Notes under the pieces: generated by a model
Database searches by the model: none
What the model was told of the DNA's origin: nothing
What the model saw: the letters and a program-made list of their open reading frames with translations, nothing else
From: Phycisphaerales bacterium
GTDB lineage: Bacteria > Planctomycetota > Phycisphaerae > Sedimentisphaerales > UBA12454
Assembly (NCBI GenBank): GCA_003142595.1
Contig: PLMU01000014.1
Location: 42,314-106,313, forward strand
Direction of reading: 5' to 3'
DNA: 64,000 bases
Made by a program: the position numbers and the translations under genes
Shown: positions 28,376 to 38,438 of the stretch, in pieces
Numbering within the stretch: position 1 is the stretch's first letter
How the letters are laid out: every line of letters starts with the position of its first letter

Positions 28376-29602
28376 ATGGCTAAAGCAGTATTTGAAAGGA
28401 AAAAACCGCACGTTAACGTCGGCACAATCGGACACGTTGACCACGGCAAAACCACTCTTACCGCAGCAATGACAAAGGTAATGGAACTCAAAGGGTTTAG
28501 CAAATTCAAATCCTATGACGACATCGCCAAGGCGTCTGAGTCGCAGGGAAGACGTGACCCGACGAAGATTCTTACGATTTCCACTGCTCACGTTGAGTAC
28601 GAAAGCGAGACTCGTCATTATGCTCACGTTGACTGCCCGGGCCACGCCGACTATGTAAAGAACATGATTACCGGTGCCGCTCAGATGGACGGTGCCATTC
28701 TCGTCGTCAGTGCTTATGACGGTCCGATGCCGCAGACAAGAGAGCACATCCTGCTCGCTCGTCAGGTAAACGTGCCGAGAATCGTGGTCTTCCTTAATAA
28801 GGTTGACCTTGTTGACGACCCTGAGCTTATAGAACTTGTGGAAATGGAAATCCGCGACCTGCTCACCAAGTACGACTTCCCCGGCGACAAGACGCCGATT
28901 ATTCGCGGCACAGCAATTACAGCAATGAAGGCCACCAAACTTGACGACCCGGCCTGTCTGCCCATAATTGAGCTGATTAAGGCTATGGACGAATATATTC
29001 CGATTCCTGTGAGAGAAATTGACAAGCCTTTCCTTATGCCTATTGAAGACGTATTCAGCATTAAGGGTCGCGGCACAGTCGGCACCGGCCGTATCGAGCG
29101 CGGCGTTGTAAAGGTTGGCGAGGAAGTCGCCATCATCGGCTTGAACAAGGAAACAAGGAAATCGGTAGTAACCGGCGTTGAAATGTTCAACAAAACTCTC
29201 GACCAGGGTCAGGCCGGCGACAACGTCGGTATCCTTCTGAGAGGTGTTGAGAAGGATGAGCTTGAGCGAGGTCAGGTTGTTGCTGCTCCGGGTTCTATTA
29301 CTCCTCACACTCATTTCGAGGCGGAAGTTTACGTTTTGACAAAAGATGAAGGCGGACGTCATTCACCATTCTTCCCAGGCTATAAACCTCAGTTCTATTT
29401 TAGAACCACGGATGTTACCGGCTCGGTAAAAGCTATAAAGAGTCGTGAAGGAAAACCGGCCGAGATGTGTATGCCTGGCGATAACATTGCGATGGAAGTT
29501 GAGATTATTTCTCCTATCGCTATGGAAGATGGATTGCGTTTCGCGATTCGTGAAGGCGGCAGAACCGTTGGTGCAGGCGTTGTAGTAAAGGTTATTAAAT
29601 AA
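28376..29602 (+). CDS. tuf: Elongation factor Tu
   Basis: The 408-residue GTPase has GHVDHGKT (residues 19-26), DCPGH (86-90) and NKVD, then two beta-barrel domains ending in [12 protein letters not shown]. It delivers aminoacyl-tRNA to the ribosome. Switch I differs from the near-universal ARGITINTAHVEY: residues about 52-75 read [18 protein letters not shown] before AHVEY, five residues longer. As I recall, Rhodopirellula EF-Tu also lacks RGITI, so this is a planctomycete trait. The switch Thr is kept (Thr67 or nearby). GGAGG lies 11 bases before the ATG. Confidence 0.96.
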   Translation: MAKAVFERKKPHVNVGTIGHVDHGKTTLTAAMTKVMELKGFSKFKSYDDIAKASESQGRRDPTKILTISTAHVEYESETRHYAHVDCPGHADYVKNMITGAAQMDGAILVVSAYDGPMPQTREHILLARQVNVPRIVVFLNKVDLVDDPELIELVEMEIRDLLTKYDFPGDKTPIIRGTAITAMKATKLDDPACLPIIELIKAMDEYIPIPVREIDKPFLMPIEDVFSIKGRGTVGTGRIERGVVKVGEEVAIIGLNKETRKSVVTGVEMFNKTLDQGQAGDNVGILLRGVEKDELERGQVVAAPGSITPHTHFEAEVYVLTKDEGGRHSPFFPGYKPQFYFRTTDVTGSVKAIKSREGKPAEMCMPGDNIAMEVEIISPIAMEDGLRFAIREGGRTVGAGVVVKVIK

Positions 29603-29618
29603 GTAATTTTGAAATTAG

Positions 29619-29651
29619 AACGGCAGTCCCGATAAACCGGGATTGCCGTTT
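29619..29651 (+). terminator. Hairpin between tuf and rpmG
   Basis: AACGGCAGTCCCG pairs with CGGGATTGCCGTT (one internal mismatch) around ATAAAC, followed by TAAT. The lack of a long T run suggests partial termination or mRNA processing rather than a full stop. Confidence 0.6.
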
Positions 29652-29675
29652 AATAAATGTTTAGACAGGATAAAT

Positions 29676-29843
29676 ATGGCCAAGGCGAAAAAACGCGAAG
29701 CTGTCTGGCTTGAATGCAAAGAATGCGGTCAGCGGAATTACCGAACGCAGATTAATGTATCGCAGGGAACTCCTAAGCTTGAACTTAAGAAGTTCTGCAA
29801 GCATGAGCGCAAGCGGACGGTTCACAAGTTAAGACGTAAATAG
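29676..29843 (+). CDS. rpmG: Ribosomal protein L33
   Basis: The ATG at 29676 with AGGA upstream gives 55 residues, the normal length. CKECG and FCKHERK supply three Cys and a His of a zinc-type L33. An upstream in-frame ATG at 29643 falls at the foot of the hairpin and is unlikely. The order tuf-rpmG-tRNA-Trp-secE-nusG is classical. Confidence 0.94.
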   Translation: MAKAKKREAVWLECKECGQRNYRTQINVSQGTPKLELKKFCKHERKRTVHKLRRK

Positions 29844-29897
29844 TTCGCCGGGCAACCAAATTAGAAGCGAAGAGAGACGCTTGTGAGTTATAAAATT

Positions 29898-29970
29898 AGG
29901 CCAGTAGCTCAATTGGCAGAGCGTTGGTTTCCAAAACCAAAGGTTGGGGGTTCAATTCCTCCCTGGCCTG
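29898..29970 (+). tRNA. tRNA-Trp (CCA)
   Basis: Acceptor AGGCCAG/CTGGCCT, D arm GCTC...GAGC, anticodon arm TTGGT-TTCCAAA-ACCAA with anticodon CCA, and T loop TTCAATT form a standard cloverleaf with discriminator G. It lies upstream of secE as in many bacteria. Confidence 0.96.
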
Positions 29971-30015
29971 CTTTTTTTAAGCCGGCGGGGCGGAAAAAGA
30001 TGGAAACAGGGTGCT

Positions 30016-30290
30016 AAAGGAAATAGCGAAGTCGAGAAATTGCGACGAGCTATAAATTAAGGAAATAGCAAAGCAAGACGAGCTTTAGCGGAAAGCTAAA
30101 GAAAACAGGAGGCTGAAGGAAATAGCGGAAGTCGAAAAGAATTCGACGAGCTATAAACGAAAGAAATAGCAAAGTAAGATGAGTTGCAGCGGGAAGCTAA
30201 AAAATAAAGGAAATAGCGGAACCGAAAAAAACTGCGGTGAGTTGTAAACGAAGATAATAGCGAAGTAAGAAAAGTAGATGACGAGTTGTA
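30016..30290 (+). repeat. Degenerate GA-rich tandem repeat upstream of secE
   Basis: Three related units begin AAGGAAATAGCG at about 30016, 30115 and 30206, a period near 95 bp. Each has two halves: one ending GACGAGCTATAAA or a variant, and one starting GAAATAGCAAAGTAAGA. The plus strand is strikingly purine-rich. The whole gap 29971-30384 contains no convincing gene. Confidence 0.6.
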
Positions 30291-30384
30291 AAGTCTACAA
30301 CAAAAAATAATATAAGAGCAAAGTAAGAGTTAAAGAATAGATAAACGACGATGGAACCGTTTGTTAAAATTTTTGAGGGCATAA

Positions 30385-30786
30385 ATGCTTATACAGCAAT
30401 ATAAATGGGGCCAGGGTAAGGATACCCGACTTTGGAGCGCGATATCACTGGCACTTTTGGCAGGTATCGGCTGCTGGAGACTTTATGATAAGCTCCAGGG
30501 AACATTAGATGTTACCCAGGCAACAGGCCTGTGGATAAGCGCAACTGTACCGCTGGGACTCTTTGCGTTAATCGCAGCGTTTCTCTACTGGCTGGTCAAC
30601 CGGCCAACAGTGGCAGACTTTTTGATAGCGTCAGAAGGCGAACTGAAAAAAGTAAGCTTCAGTTCGAGAAAAGAAATAGTAACATCAACGTTTGTAGTAA
30701 TTATCGTAGTGTTCTTAATGGCGTTTATGCTCGGAGCGGCTGACTTCGTTTTCGATATGTTTTTCACGAACGTAATTGGGATTTAA
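30385..30786 (+). CDS. secE: Preprotein translocase subunit SecE
   Basis: The 133-residue protein has two N-terminal membrane spans (about 15-35 and 50-72) before the conserved SecE region FLIASEGELKKVSFSSRKEI (about 78-97) and a final span. Most SecE proteins have one span; a three-span form is known from E. coli. It clamps SecY in the translocon. It stands 52 bp before nusG. Confidence 0.92.
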   Translation: MLIQQYKWGQGKDTRLWSAISLALLAGIGCWRLYDKLQGTLDVTQATGLWISATVPLGLFALIAAFLYWLVNRPTVADFLIASEGELKKVSFSSRKEIVTSTFVVIIVVFLMAFMLGAADFVFDMFFTNVIGI

Positions 30787-30838
30787 GTTTGTTACCCCTC
30801 TATGGAGGAGGATAACAAACGATTCAGGATGAGAAAAT

Positions 30839-31387
30839 ATGCGGTGGTATGTACTAAGAGTAGCCTCCAACAGGGAGGAACAAGTAAAAGAAACGCTTAT
30901 GCGTAAGGTTACGCTGGAAGGCCTTGAAAGCGTTATCGGCAGAGTCGTTGTGCCGGTAGAGCAGGTCAAGCGAATTCGCAGCGGTAAACAAAAAGTGCAA
31001 AAGCGAAAACTATATCCCGGTTATGTATTTATGGAAATAGAACCGGATGCCGAAAACAAAATAAGCGAAAAGGCATGGTTTCTCATAAAAGAAACAGTCG
31101 GAGTAGGCGATTTTGTCGGAACGGAAGGATTGCCCGTTTCAATGAGCGATACAGATGTCGCCAAAATGCTGAGCGAAGTAGAAAAAGTCGGCGAACAAAC
31201 AGCGGCAAATATCAAGGTTGATTTCGCCAAGGGCGATATCGTCAAGATTCGCGAAGGAGCGTTTGAAAACTTCGAAGGCGCAGTAGATTCAATCGATACA
31301 GAACGCGGCGTTGTCCGTGTAATAGTTACGATATTTGGAAGAAGTACTCCTCTTGATATCGAATATTGGCAGATAGAAAAAATATAA
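30839..31387 (+). CDS. nusG: Transcription antitermination/termination factor NusG
   Basis: The 182-residue protein has the NGN domain (RWYVLRVASNREEQV, then KLYPGYVFMEI near 57) and the KOW domain (FAKGDIVKIREGAFENFEG near 130). It binds RNA polymerase and links it to the ribosome or Rho. The start at 30839 overlaps ATATG; no strong binding site is seen. Confidence 0.95.
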   Translation: MRWYVLRVASNREEQVKETLMRKVTLEGLESVIGRVVVPVEQVKRIRSGKQKVQKRKLYPGYVFMEIEPDAENKISEKAWFLIKETVGVGDFVGTEGLPVSMSDTDVAKMLSEVEKVGEQTAANIKVDFAKGDIVKIREGAFENFEGAVDSIDTERGVVRVIVTIFGRSTPLDIEYWQIEKI

Positions 31388-31433
31388 CGGAATTTTAATC
31401 GCAGATTACGCTGATTAAAAAGGGAAATTTAGA

Positions 31434-31859
31434 ATGGCAAAAGAGATTACAGGCAAGATTAAATTACAGGCACCAGGCGGCCAGGCAACACCAGCCCCGC
31501 CAATAGGACCCGCATTGGGCCAGCACGGCGTAAATATCGGTCAGTTCGTTCAGCAGTTCAACGAAAGAACAAAAGAGCTGAATGGAATGACAGTTCCTGT
31601 AGAAATAACTGTTTATGCTGACAGGACATTCGAATTTATCGTAAAAAGTCCGCCGGCCGCAGTTCTGCTGAGACAGGAAGCACAGGTCGCAAAGGGCAGC
31701 GGAACGCCAAACAAGGAAAAAGTCGGCAAAGTAACCAAGGAACAGGTTAAGAAAATAGCCGAGAGGAAAATGAAAGACCTTAACGCTTTCGATATAGACC
31801 ATGCGTGCAGAATCATAGAAGGCACGGCAAGGAGTATGGGAATAGAGATAGAGAAGTAA
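31434..31859 (+). CDS. rplK: Ribosomal protein L11
   Basis: The 141-residue protein has the proline-rich loop [13 protein letters not shown] (about 20-32), the hinge, and the RNA-binding C-terminal domain with [10 protein letters not shown] at the end. It binds the GTPase centre of 23S rRNA and is needed for RelA-type sensing. It leads the rplKAJL cluster, 46 bp after nusG. Confidence 0.96.
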   Translation: MAKEITGKIKLQAPGGQATPAPPIGPALGQHGVNIGQFVQQFNERTKELNGMTVPVEITVYADRTFEFIVKSPPAAVLLRQEAQVAKGSGTPNKEKVGKVTKEQVKKIAERKMKDLNAFDIDHACRIIEGTARSMGIEIEK

Positions 31860-31912
31860 TTTAAAATTTAAAAGTTAAAATTTAAAATTGTGGAATCCGC
31901 CTGCGGGCGGAT
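31860..31912 (+). repeat. Dispersed composite repeat, copy C
   Basis: An A/T-rich tract made of TTTAAAATTTAAAA-like units (31860-31890) leads into ATCCGCC-TGCG-GGCGGAT (31895-31912), a perfect 7-bp stem. It sits between rplK and rplA. Confidence 0.65.
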
Positions 31913-31990
31913 GAATTAAAAATATCGTTAAGCGCACCACGGCGAAAAACAGTGGGAGCGAAAAGATAACTTTTTGCGGAGAATAAAAAA

Positions 31991-32683
31991 ATGAAAATAG
32001 TAAGAAGTAAGAAGTACAAAGCATCGGCAAAGGATTTGCCAGAAACGCCGTTCAAGCTGGTCGATGCGGTAAAGAAAGTTAAAGCTTTTTCCCCAATGAA
32101 GTTCGACCAGAGCGTCGATTGTGTAGTTTGGCTGGGAATCGACATTAAGCAAGCCGACCAGATTATTCGCGGCGCAATTTCACTGCCTCACGGAATCGGC
32201 AAGAGCAAGAAGGTAATAGCGTTTTGCGAAGACTCCGATATCGAAGCAGCTAAACAGGCAGGAGCTATCGAAGCCGGCTGCGATGAACTGGTAAAGAAGA
32301 TTACCGGCGGCTGGATGGATTTCGATGTAGCAGTGGCCTCGCCTAAAGTAATGGGCAAAGCAGGCAGGCTCGGCAAAGTGCTGGGTCCTCAGGGCAAAAT
32401 GCCATCTCCGAAAAATGGAACGGTTACGCTGGATGTTATTACCGCTGTGAAGGAATTTGCGGCCGGCAAATCGGAATTCAAAGCAGATACCGGCGGAAAT
32501 GTTCATACAGTTGTCGGTAAATTCAGCTTCGATGATAGCAAATTAATCGACAATATCCGGGCATTTATGGAAGTAATAAAGAAGATAAAACCCGCGAGCT
32601 CCAAAGGCACCTATATTAAAAAGGTGTCGATAAAAGCGACAATGAGCCCCGGCGTTATGGTGGATATTTCTGAATTTAACTAA
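31991..32683 (+). CDS. rplA: Ribosomal protein L1
   Basis: The 230-residue two-domain protein has VVWLGIDIKQADQ near residue 45, GRLGKVLGPQGKMPSPKNGTV (about 126-146, the L1 signature) and TMSPGVMVDI near the end. It forms the L1 stalk and in many bacteria represses its own mRNA. GGAG precedes the ATG at ten bases. Confidence 0.96.
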   Translation: MKIVRSKKYKASAKDLPETPFKLVDAVKKVKAFSPMKFDQSVDCVVWLGIDIKQADQIIRGAISLPHGIGKSKKVIAFCEDSDIEAAKQAGAIEAGCDELVKKITGGWMDFDVAVASPKVMGKAGRLGKVLGPQGKMPSPKNGTVTLDVITAVKEFAAGKSEFKADTGGNVHTVVGKFSFDDSKLIDNIRAFMEVIKKIKPASSKGTYIKKVSIKATMSPGVMVDISEFN

Positions 32684-32717
32684 CCCGCCATTCCGCCTGA
32701 GGCGGATAAAAAGCGGG
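32684..32717 (+). repeat. Dispersed palindromic repeat, copy D
   Basis: TCCGCCTGAGGCGGA (32692-32706) is enclosed by an outer stem CCCGC/GCGGG (32684-32688 and 32713-32717), giving a strong hairpin directly after the rplA stop and before rplJ. Confidence 0.65.
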
Positions 32718-32738
32718 CAATAATTTTAAGGTGCAGAT

Positions 32739-33272
32739 ATGAGTAAAAATGTAAAACAACTTTTAATAAGTGAACTTGAGAACAAGTTTAAGAGCGTCAG
32801 CGATTTTATGGTACTGGATATAACCGGCGTCGACGGCGTTACCAATAATAATCTTCGCGGCAAATTTCGCGACAAAGGCATCAAACTTACAATGGTAAGA
32901 AATGCGATGATGCGTCAGGCGATGAAATCGCTCGATAAAACAAACGCAATGGACCTGTTTCTAACCGGTTCATGCACAGTCGCATACGGCGGCGATAATA
33001 TCGTCGATGTCGCAAGAGAAATAGCGGCAATTCCGAAAAAAATCACGGTAAAAATCAGAAGCGCATACGTCGAAGGCACAGTACTGGGCGCAGATGCGGC
33101 ACAAGGCCTTTCGAAGATGAAAAGCAGAGCCGAGCTTCAAGGCGAGATTATTATGCTTGCCAATTCACCGGCAAGAAGACTGGCATCAGCGATTGGAGCA
33201 CCTGCGGGAATTATCGCAGGCTGCATAAAGACGCTTGCGGACAAGGAAGAAGCAACACCGGCGGCGGCGTAA
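32739..33272 (+). CDS. rplJ: Ribosomal protein L10
   Basis: The 177-residue protein has the N-terminal rRNA-binding domain (TGVDGVTNNNLRGKFRDKGI near 30-49, then VRNAMMRQAM) and a C-terminal helix (LASAIGAPAGIIAGCIKTL) that carries L7/L12 dimers. It forms the base of the stalk. AAGGTG lies before the ATG. Confidence 0.95.
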   Translation: MSKNVKQLLISELENKFKSVSDFMVLDITGVDGVTNNNLRGKFRDKGIKLTMVRNAMMRQAMKSLDKTNAMDLFLTGSCTVAYGGDNIVDVAREIAAIPKKITVKIRSAYVEGTVLGADAAQGLSKMKSRAELQGEIIMLANSPARRLASAIGAPAGIIAGCIKTLADKEEATPAAA

Positions 33273-33273
33273 A

Positions 33274-33330
33274 GAAACTTAAAATTTAAAAATAAAAACT
33301 AAAAACTTTGGAATCCGCCTTGGGGCGGAT
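33274..33330 (+). repeat. Dispersed composite repeat, copy E
   Basis: An A/T-rich tract with TTAAAATTTAAAAATAAAA (33279-33305) is followed by ATCCGCC-TTGG-GGCGGAT (33313-33330). It fills the rplJ-rplL gap and may modulate the stoichiometry of the stalk genes. Confidence 0.65.
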
Positions 33331-33447
33331 GGCTGATTTAAAAATTTATAAAAGTTAATTTTTGCTTTTTGCGGGTGTCCCTGAAAAGGGTTAAACACGG
33401 CGGTGTAGCCGGGGCAGACGCGAAGCGACGAAACAGGAGTAAATAAA

Positions 33448-33852
33448 ATGGCAGACGAAACAACAACAAAGCAGTGGAGTCCTGAAATATCACAGCTTGG
33501 CGATTCAATCGTAAAGCTGACATTGATGCAGGCAAAAGAACTGGGCGATTATCTTAAAGAAGTTCATGGCATCGAACCGGCAGCAGGCGGCGCGGTTATG
33601 ATGGCAGGTCCGGCAGCAGCAGCCGAAGCAGCAGTAGAAAAGACCAGCTTCGAAGTCGTCCTCAAGGTGATTGGAGAGAAAAAAATCCAGGTTATCAAGG
33701 AAGTTCGCGCTCTGACGGGACTTGGCCTTAAAGAGGCAAAAGACCTTGTCGAGGGAGCACCAAAGACTGTTAAGGAAGGTCTTAGCAAAGACGAAGCCGA
33801 GGCAGCAAAGAAGCAGCTTGAATCGGCCGGCGCTACTGTCGAGATAAAATAA
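33448..33852 (+). CDS. rplL: Ribosomal protein L7/L12
   Basis: The 134-residue protein has the dimerising N-terminal helices ([20 protein letters not shown], about 16-35), an Ala-rich hinge (about 48-65) and the conserved C-terminal domain [20 protein letters not shown] (about 75-94). It recruits translational GTPases. AGGAG precedes the ATG. The following 96-bp gap before rpoB is A/T-rich with inverted TTTAAAATTTTAA tracts. Confidence 0.96.
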   Translation: MADETTTKQWSPEISQLGDSIVKLTLMQAKELGDYLKEVHGIEPAAGGAVMMAGPAAAAEAAVEKTSFEVVLKVIGEKKIQVIKEVRALTGLGLKEAKDLVEGAPKTVKEGLSKDEAEAAKKQLESAGATVEIK

Positions 33853-33948
33853 ATTTGAAATTTAAAATTTAAAATTGAAAATTTGAGGAACGCTTTCGGC
33901 GAGCTTTCCTTAAAATTAAAATTTTAAATTCCAATACGGGAGTCTGTA

Positions 33949-36900
33949 ATGGGCACAAAGACAATTCGCGATTTCGGTAAGATTTCAGATGCAATGGCTA
34001 TTCCGGACCTTATCGAGGTTCAGCGGGCAAGTTACGAAAGATTTCTGCAGGAAGGTGTCTCGTTCCAAAAAAGAAAGAACATCGGTTTGGAAGCTCTGTT
34101 CCAGGAAATTTTCCCGATAGAGAGCTATGACAAAACGGTGAGCCTTGAATGCCTTGGCTATGAACTTGACAAGCCCCGCTATTCGCCGAATGAATGCAGA
34201 GAACTGCGTCTTACATACGGTTATCCTATGAAAATACGCTGCCGGATGAAGCGTAAAGACGCCGCGGATGTCGCTGAGCAGGTGGTTTATCTTGCAGAGA
34301 TACCGATAATGATTGGCGGCGGTGAGTTTATCATCAACGGAGCCGAAAGAGTAATCGTCAATCAGCTTCACCGTTCTCCCGGCGTGGATTTTCTTATCGA
34401 AAGCAAGGAAGGCGACAGAGTTCTGCACGGCGGCAGAATTATTCCTGAACGCGGAAGCTGGATTGAAATTTCCGTTACACGAAAAGACGTTTTGATTGTC
34501 CGCATCGACCAGTCGAGCAAGATTCCAGCGACGCTATTTCTTAAGGCAATGAGCGAAGATTACAGCAAAGCGGAATCTATTATCCGGCTGTTCTATGAGA
34601 CAAAGACATTATCCGTAGATAAACTTGACCCAACGATGTGGGCGGTCGGGCCTGTAGTAGATACCGAGTCGGGCGAAATTATTGTCGAAGCCGGGACGCA
34701 AATCGGCGACAGAATAGGACAAATTCAGCGGAGCGATAAAATTGGAGGTAAGGTCGAGAGTAGTGGATTGAAGAACTTATTGAAAAAGTTCTATGAAAAT
34801 GAAGAAAAAGAGAGTGAATCCGGTATTACCCAAGCTGATTTGAGGAAAAAATTAGAGAAAGCTTCACCTAAAATTTTAGAGCGAGGCTATATAAATAAAG
34901 AAGAGCTTTTGTGGGTTAATGATTATAAACTTTTTACTCAAAAAGGGCGAGCAAAGGCTCAGGGGGATAAAATTGAAAAGTGTAGCGAAGAAGAAATAAA
35001 AAAGTGGAGTGCTCCTGGCATAGAGAAATTGAAAGGTATCCCAAATCATTCAGATTTAGAGTGTGTAATTGAAGCCTATAAAGAACTTTCAAAAGTACTT
35101 GATAGGCCAGCTCAAATTGGAGAAGGAAAAATATCTACTCTTTTAAGATTTTTGAAGCCTGATATGGCTGCAATAATTGATCGTTTTGTTTGGAATATAC
35201 TTGTTAATAAGAAAAACCTCAAAGGTTCTGAGAAGGAAGAGGCCGATACTTTTAGTGGGGAGGATTATCGTAAATATATAAAAGCACTTTTGGAAATTGG
35301 AGCACGTCAACCTCAAATAATGCGACCATTCGAGGTAGATAGTGCTATTTGGTACGCTGATAGAATAGAAAAGACGGAAATAAGAGATGAGTGGTTTAGG
35401 CCTAATGGTAGAACTATAATCGGAAAGATAGAGGTGATTGAGAAAGTCGCAGACCCGCTGGTGCTGAATACTCTGGCGGAAGACGATTGCGAAAGCCATG
35501 ACGAGGCACTGCTGAAACTTTACGCGAGATTGCGGCCGGGAAATCCGCCGAATATAGAAAAAGCAAAAACTCTATTTAAGGAGAAATTCTATGACGGCGA
35601 CCGTTATCGGCTCGGCAGAGTAGGCAGATTCAGACTTAACCGCAAATTCAAACAAACTGTTGCAGAAAACGAAATGACACTCAGGCCGGAAGATTTTCTC
35701 AATACGATGCGATATATCGTCGGATTGCGAAACAGTCAGGGCGTTATCGACGATATCGACCATTTGGGCAATAGAAGACTTAGAACAATAGATGAACTGG
35801 CGGCGGATGAAATACGCAAGGGTCTTTTGAAACTGCGCAGAACGGTGCAGGAACGTATGAGTATGAAGGACCCGAAGGAAATCGAGCGAATCGCCGACCT
35901 TGTTAATTCAAAAAGTGTATCGAGCAGTATCGAATACTTTTTCGGCAGAGGCGAACTGAGCCAGGTCGTTGACCAGACAAATTCTCTAAGTCAGCTTACT
36001 CACGAACGAAGATTATCAGCGTTGGGCCCGGGCGGTCTTAACCGTAAACGCGCGGGCTTCGAAGTTCGCGACGTTCATATAAGCCATTACGGCAGAATAT
36101 GTCCTATTGAAACGCCTGAAGGCACCAACATCGGACTTATCGCGTCACTTGCGATTTTCTCGAAGATTGACGAATACGGATTCCTTTTGACGCCATATAG
36201 AAAAGCGGACAAAGGCAAACTTACCGGCGAGGTAGCTTACCTGAGAGCGGATGAGGAAATGGAACTAACGTTTTCACCGCCAAGCGTCATAAAAAAAGGC
36301 AGCGACAAACTGCAGGAAGGCATTGTTCTTGCCAGAAAGTTCGGCGAACTGTCTCAGGTTGAAAGCAAAGAAGTGGATTATGTAGATATATCGAGCAAAC
36401 AGATTGTCGGTGTGTCTGCTGCATTAATACCGTTCCTGGAACACGATGACGCCAACAGAGCGTTGATGGGTTCAAACATGATGCGTCAGGCAGTTCCGCT
36501 GCTGAAGACAGAACAGCCTATAGTCATAACCGGTATGGAAGCATATGTTGCTCAGAACTCGAGCATGGTGGTGCGTGCAGAAAGCGGCGGCATAGTAACA
36601 GCCGTCGATGCGAAAAAGATTGTTATCAACGATACGGATATTTACGAGCTTGAAAAGTTCGTCGGACTTAACGAAAGGACCTGTCTCAACCAGGAGCCAA
36701 TAGTATCACTGGGACAAAAAGTAAAGAAAAACGAAATTATCGCCGACGGCGGCGGAACAGCAAACGGTGTGCTGGCTCTTGGAAAGAACGTGCTTGCAGC
36801 TTTTATTCCGTTCGACGGCTTCAACTTTGAGGATGCTATTCTTATAAGCGAAAAGCTTGTGCGTGAAGACGCATTTACAAGCATACATATCGACGAGTTC

Positions 36901-38388
36901 AGCATTGAAGTTCGTGAAACAAAACTCGGGCGTGAAGAGTTCACCCGCGATATACCAAATGTCGGCGAAAAAATGCTGAGGAATCTCGATGAAACCGGCA
37001 TAGTTCGCGAAGGCACACGAGTGGACGCAGGCGATATTCTTGTAGGAAAAGTTTCGCCAAAGAGCAAAACAGAACTTACGCCTGAAGAAAAACTGCTTCA
37101 CGCGATTTTCGGCCGGGCAGGCGAAGATGTAAAGAACGATTCGCTTGAAATGCCCAGCGGATATAACGGCATTGTTATCAAGACCAGCCGCTTTACCCGC
37201 AAAGGCGCCGGCAGCGAAGACCTGAAAAAGATTCAGAAGCAGAAAATGAAGGAATACGAAAACGAAATGAAGCTCCGTCAGAGCACTTTCTTCAAGCAAA
37301 TGGTCGCAGAGATTACCGAAAAGATTGACGGTGTAACATTAGTTGACCCGACAACGCGGCAGAAAGTCGGCGTCAGCGAAGATATGGAAGTTATTTTCGA
37401 GCAGATTCAGAATTTCGATATCGCGTGGGTAAAACCTGCCAATGTTCGGCCGCAGGCGCAGCAGATTGTCGATAAATATATGCCGAGAATTAAAGAACTT
37501 GCCGAAGAGGCAAAAGCAAAGCTGGAGCGAATGAAGCACGGCGATGAATTACCAAGCGGAGTTCTTGAGATGGTGAAAGTTTATGTCGCCACCAAACGAA
37601 CGCTGAGCATCGGCGATAAAATGGCGGGACGTCACGGAAACAAAGGCGTTATCGCAAGAATTATGCCCGAAGAAGATATGCCTTATATGGAAGACGGCAC
37701 GCCAATTGATATATGTCTTAATCCACTGGGCGTGCCAAGCAGAATGAACGTTGGACAGATCCTTGAGACGCACCTGGGCTGGGCGGCTAAAGTGCTGGGC
37801 TTCGATGCAATAACGCCGGTCTTTGCAGGCGCTACCGAAGATGAAATCAGGCAGATTCTTAAAGATACAAATGAGCATGTGATAAAACGCAGCAAAGAGC
37901 TGGAAGACGGCAAAAAAGCGCCTGCGGCAGATGAGATTTTCGCTAAAATCGGCGACGATATGAAAACAAAACTTTATGACGGCAGAACCGGCGAGCCTTT
38001 CGAGCAGACAGTAACGATTGGATATATATATATGATGAAACTTCATCATCTTGTTGACGACAAGATTCATGCCCGCTCGACAGGACCATACAGTCTTATT
38101 ACGCAGCAGCCACTCGGCGGCAAGGCCAGGACCGGCGGCCAAAGATTCGGAGAAATGGAAGTCTGGGCGCTGGAAGCATACGGAGCGGCATATACGCTGC
38201 AGGAATTGCTGACGGTCAAGAGCGATGATATCGAAGGCAGAACGAAAATTTATGAATCGATGGTTAAAGGCAAGAATACGCTCGAAGCCGGCACGCCGAT
38301 ATCGTTCGACGTTCTGTGCAGCGAAATTCGCGGCCTGGGATTGAATATTCAACTTGAGAAAAAACAATTAGGCAATAAACGCCTGTAA
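33949..38388 (+). CDS. rpoB: RNA polymerase subunit beta with a 227-residue in-frame insertion
   Basis: The 1479-residue subunit has all core regions: FAxGxN-terminal lobes, the rifampicin pocket ([20 protein letters not shown], about 664-683, with the usual Ser, Asp, His and Arg but Val for Phe/Met at two contacts), [32 protein letters not shown] and the C-terminal clamp ending QLGNKRL. Between [19 protein letters not shown] and [20 protein letters not shown], where other planctomycete and E. coli proteins have the lobe insertion region, there are about 227 extra residues (265-491) of different composition and codon use, described separately. rpoC follows after 50 bp. The frame is open throughout, so the polymerase is presumably made with this extra domain. 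Confidence 0.95.
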   Translation: MGTKTIRDFGKISDAMAIPDLIEVQRASYERFLQEGVSFQKRKNIGLEALFQEIFPIESYDKTVSLECLGYELDKPRYSPNECRELRLTYGYPMKIRCRMKRKDAADVAEQVVYLAEIPIMIGGGEFIINGAERVIVNQLHRSPGVDFLIESKEGDRVLHGGRIIPERGSWIEISVTRKDVLIVRIDQSSKIPATLFLKAMSEDYSKAESIIRLFYETKTLSVDKLDPTMWAVGPVVDTESGEIIVEAGTQIGDRIGQIQRSDKIGGKVESSGLKNLLKKFYENEEKESESGITQADLRKKLEKASPKILERGYINKEELLWVNDYKLFTQKGRAKAQGDKIEKCSEEEIKKWSAPGIEKLKGIPNHSDLECVIEAYKELSKVLDRPAQIGEGKISTLLRFLKPDMAAIIDRFVWNILVNKKNLKGSEKEEADTFSGEDYRKYIKALLEIGARQPQIMRPFEVDSAIWYADRIEKTEIRDEWFRPNGRTIIGKIEVIEKVADPLVLNTLAEDDCESHDEALLKLYARLRPGNPPNIEKAKTLFKEKFYDGDRYRLGRVGRFRLNRKFKQTVAENEMTLRPEDFLNTMRYIVGLRNSQGVIDDIDHLGNRRLRTIDELAADEIRKGLLKLRRTVQERMSMKDPKEIERIADLVNSKSVSSSIEYFFGRGELSQVVDQTNSLSQLTHERRLSALGPGGLNRKRAGFEVRDVHISHYGRICPIETPEGTNIGLIASLAIFSKIDEYGFLLTPYRKADKGKLTGEVAYLRADEEMELTFSPPSVIKKGSDKLQEGIVLARKFGELSQVESKEVDYVDISSKQIVGVSAALIPFLEHDDANRALMGSNMMRQAVPLLKTEQPIVITGMEAYVAQNSSMVVRAESGGIVTAVDAKKIVINDTDIYELEKFVGLNERTCLNQEPIVSLGQKVKKNEIIADGGGTANGVLALGKNVLAAFIPFDGFNFEDAILISEKLVREDAFTSIHIDEFSIEVRETKLGREEFTRDIPNVGEKMLRNLDETGIVREGTRVDAGDILVGKVSPKSKTELTPEEKLLHAIFGRAGEDVKNDSLEMPSGYNGIVIKTSRFTRKGAGSEDLKKIQKQKMKEYENEMKLRQSTFFKQMVAEITEKIDGVTLVDPTTRQKVGVSEDMEVIFEQIQNFDIAWVKPANVRPQAQQIVDKYMPRIKELAEEAKAKLERMKHGDELPSGVLEMVKVYVATKRTLSIGDKMAGRHGNKGVIARIMPEEDMPYMEDGTPIDICLNPLGVPSRMNVGQILETHLGWAAKVLGFDAITPVFAGATEDEIRQILKDTNEHVIKRSKELEDGKKAPAADEIFAKIGDDMKTKLYDGRTGEPFEQTVTIGYIYMMKLHHLVDDKIHARSTGPYSLITQQPLGGKARTGGQRFGEMEVWALEAYGAAYTLQELLTVKSDDIEGRTKIYESMVKGKNTLEAGTPISFDVLCSEIRGLGLNIQLEKKQLGNKRL
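34741..35421 (+). other. Foreign coding insertion within rpoB
   Basis: Codons here end mostly in A or T (CTT, TTG, AAA, GAT, AAT), whereas rpoB on both sides favours CTG, GGC, GAC and CGC. The encoded segment begins IGGKVESSG and ends RTIIGKIEV, so I-G-(G)-K-(V/I)-E flanks both ends, possibly a target duplication. It is predicted mostly helical. The order [16 protein letters not shown], then [22 protein letters not shown] (about 397-418), then [12 protein letters not shown] and [14 protein letters not shown] recalls small stand-alone bacterial proteins of the HhH/DNA-glycosylase-like type; this is a resemblance I cannot verify. No intein splice residues (N-terminal Cys/Ser block or terminal HN) are present. 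Confidence 0.8.
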
Positions 38389-38438
38389 TGTTTGTTTCAA
38401 AATAAACGGTAATAACCGAAAGTCAGGAGTAAGCTTAA

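Noticed and set aside
28298..29362. Long minus-strand frame opposite tuf (and similar ones opposite rpoB, rpoC and other ribosomal genes)
   Set aside because: These are shadows of highly expressed plus-strand genes with biased codons; they lack family motifs and binding sites.
34741..35421. Intein or intron in rpoB
   Set aside because: The segment has no Cys/Ser splice junction, no terminal His-Asn and no homing-endonuclease blocks. It is open and in frame with both flanks, so an extra translated domain is simpler.
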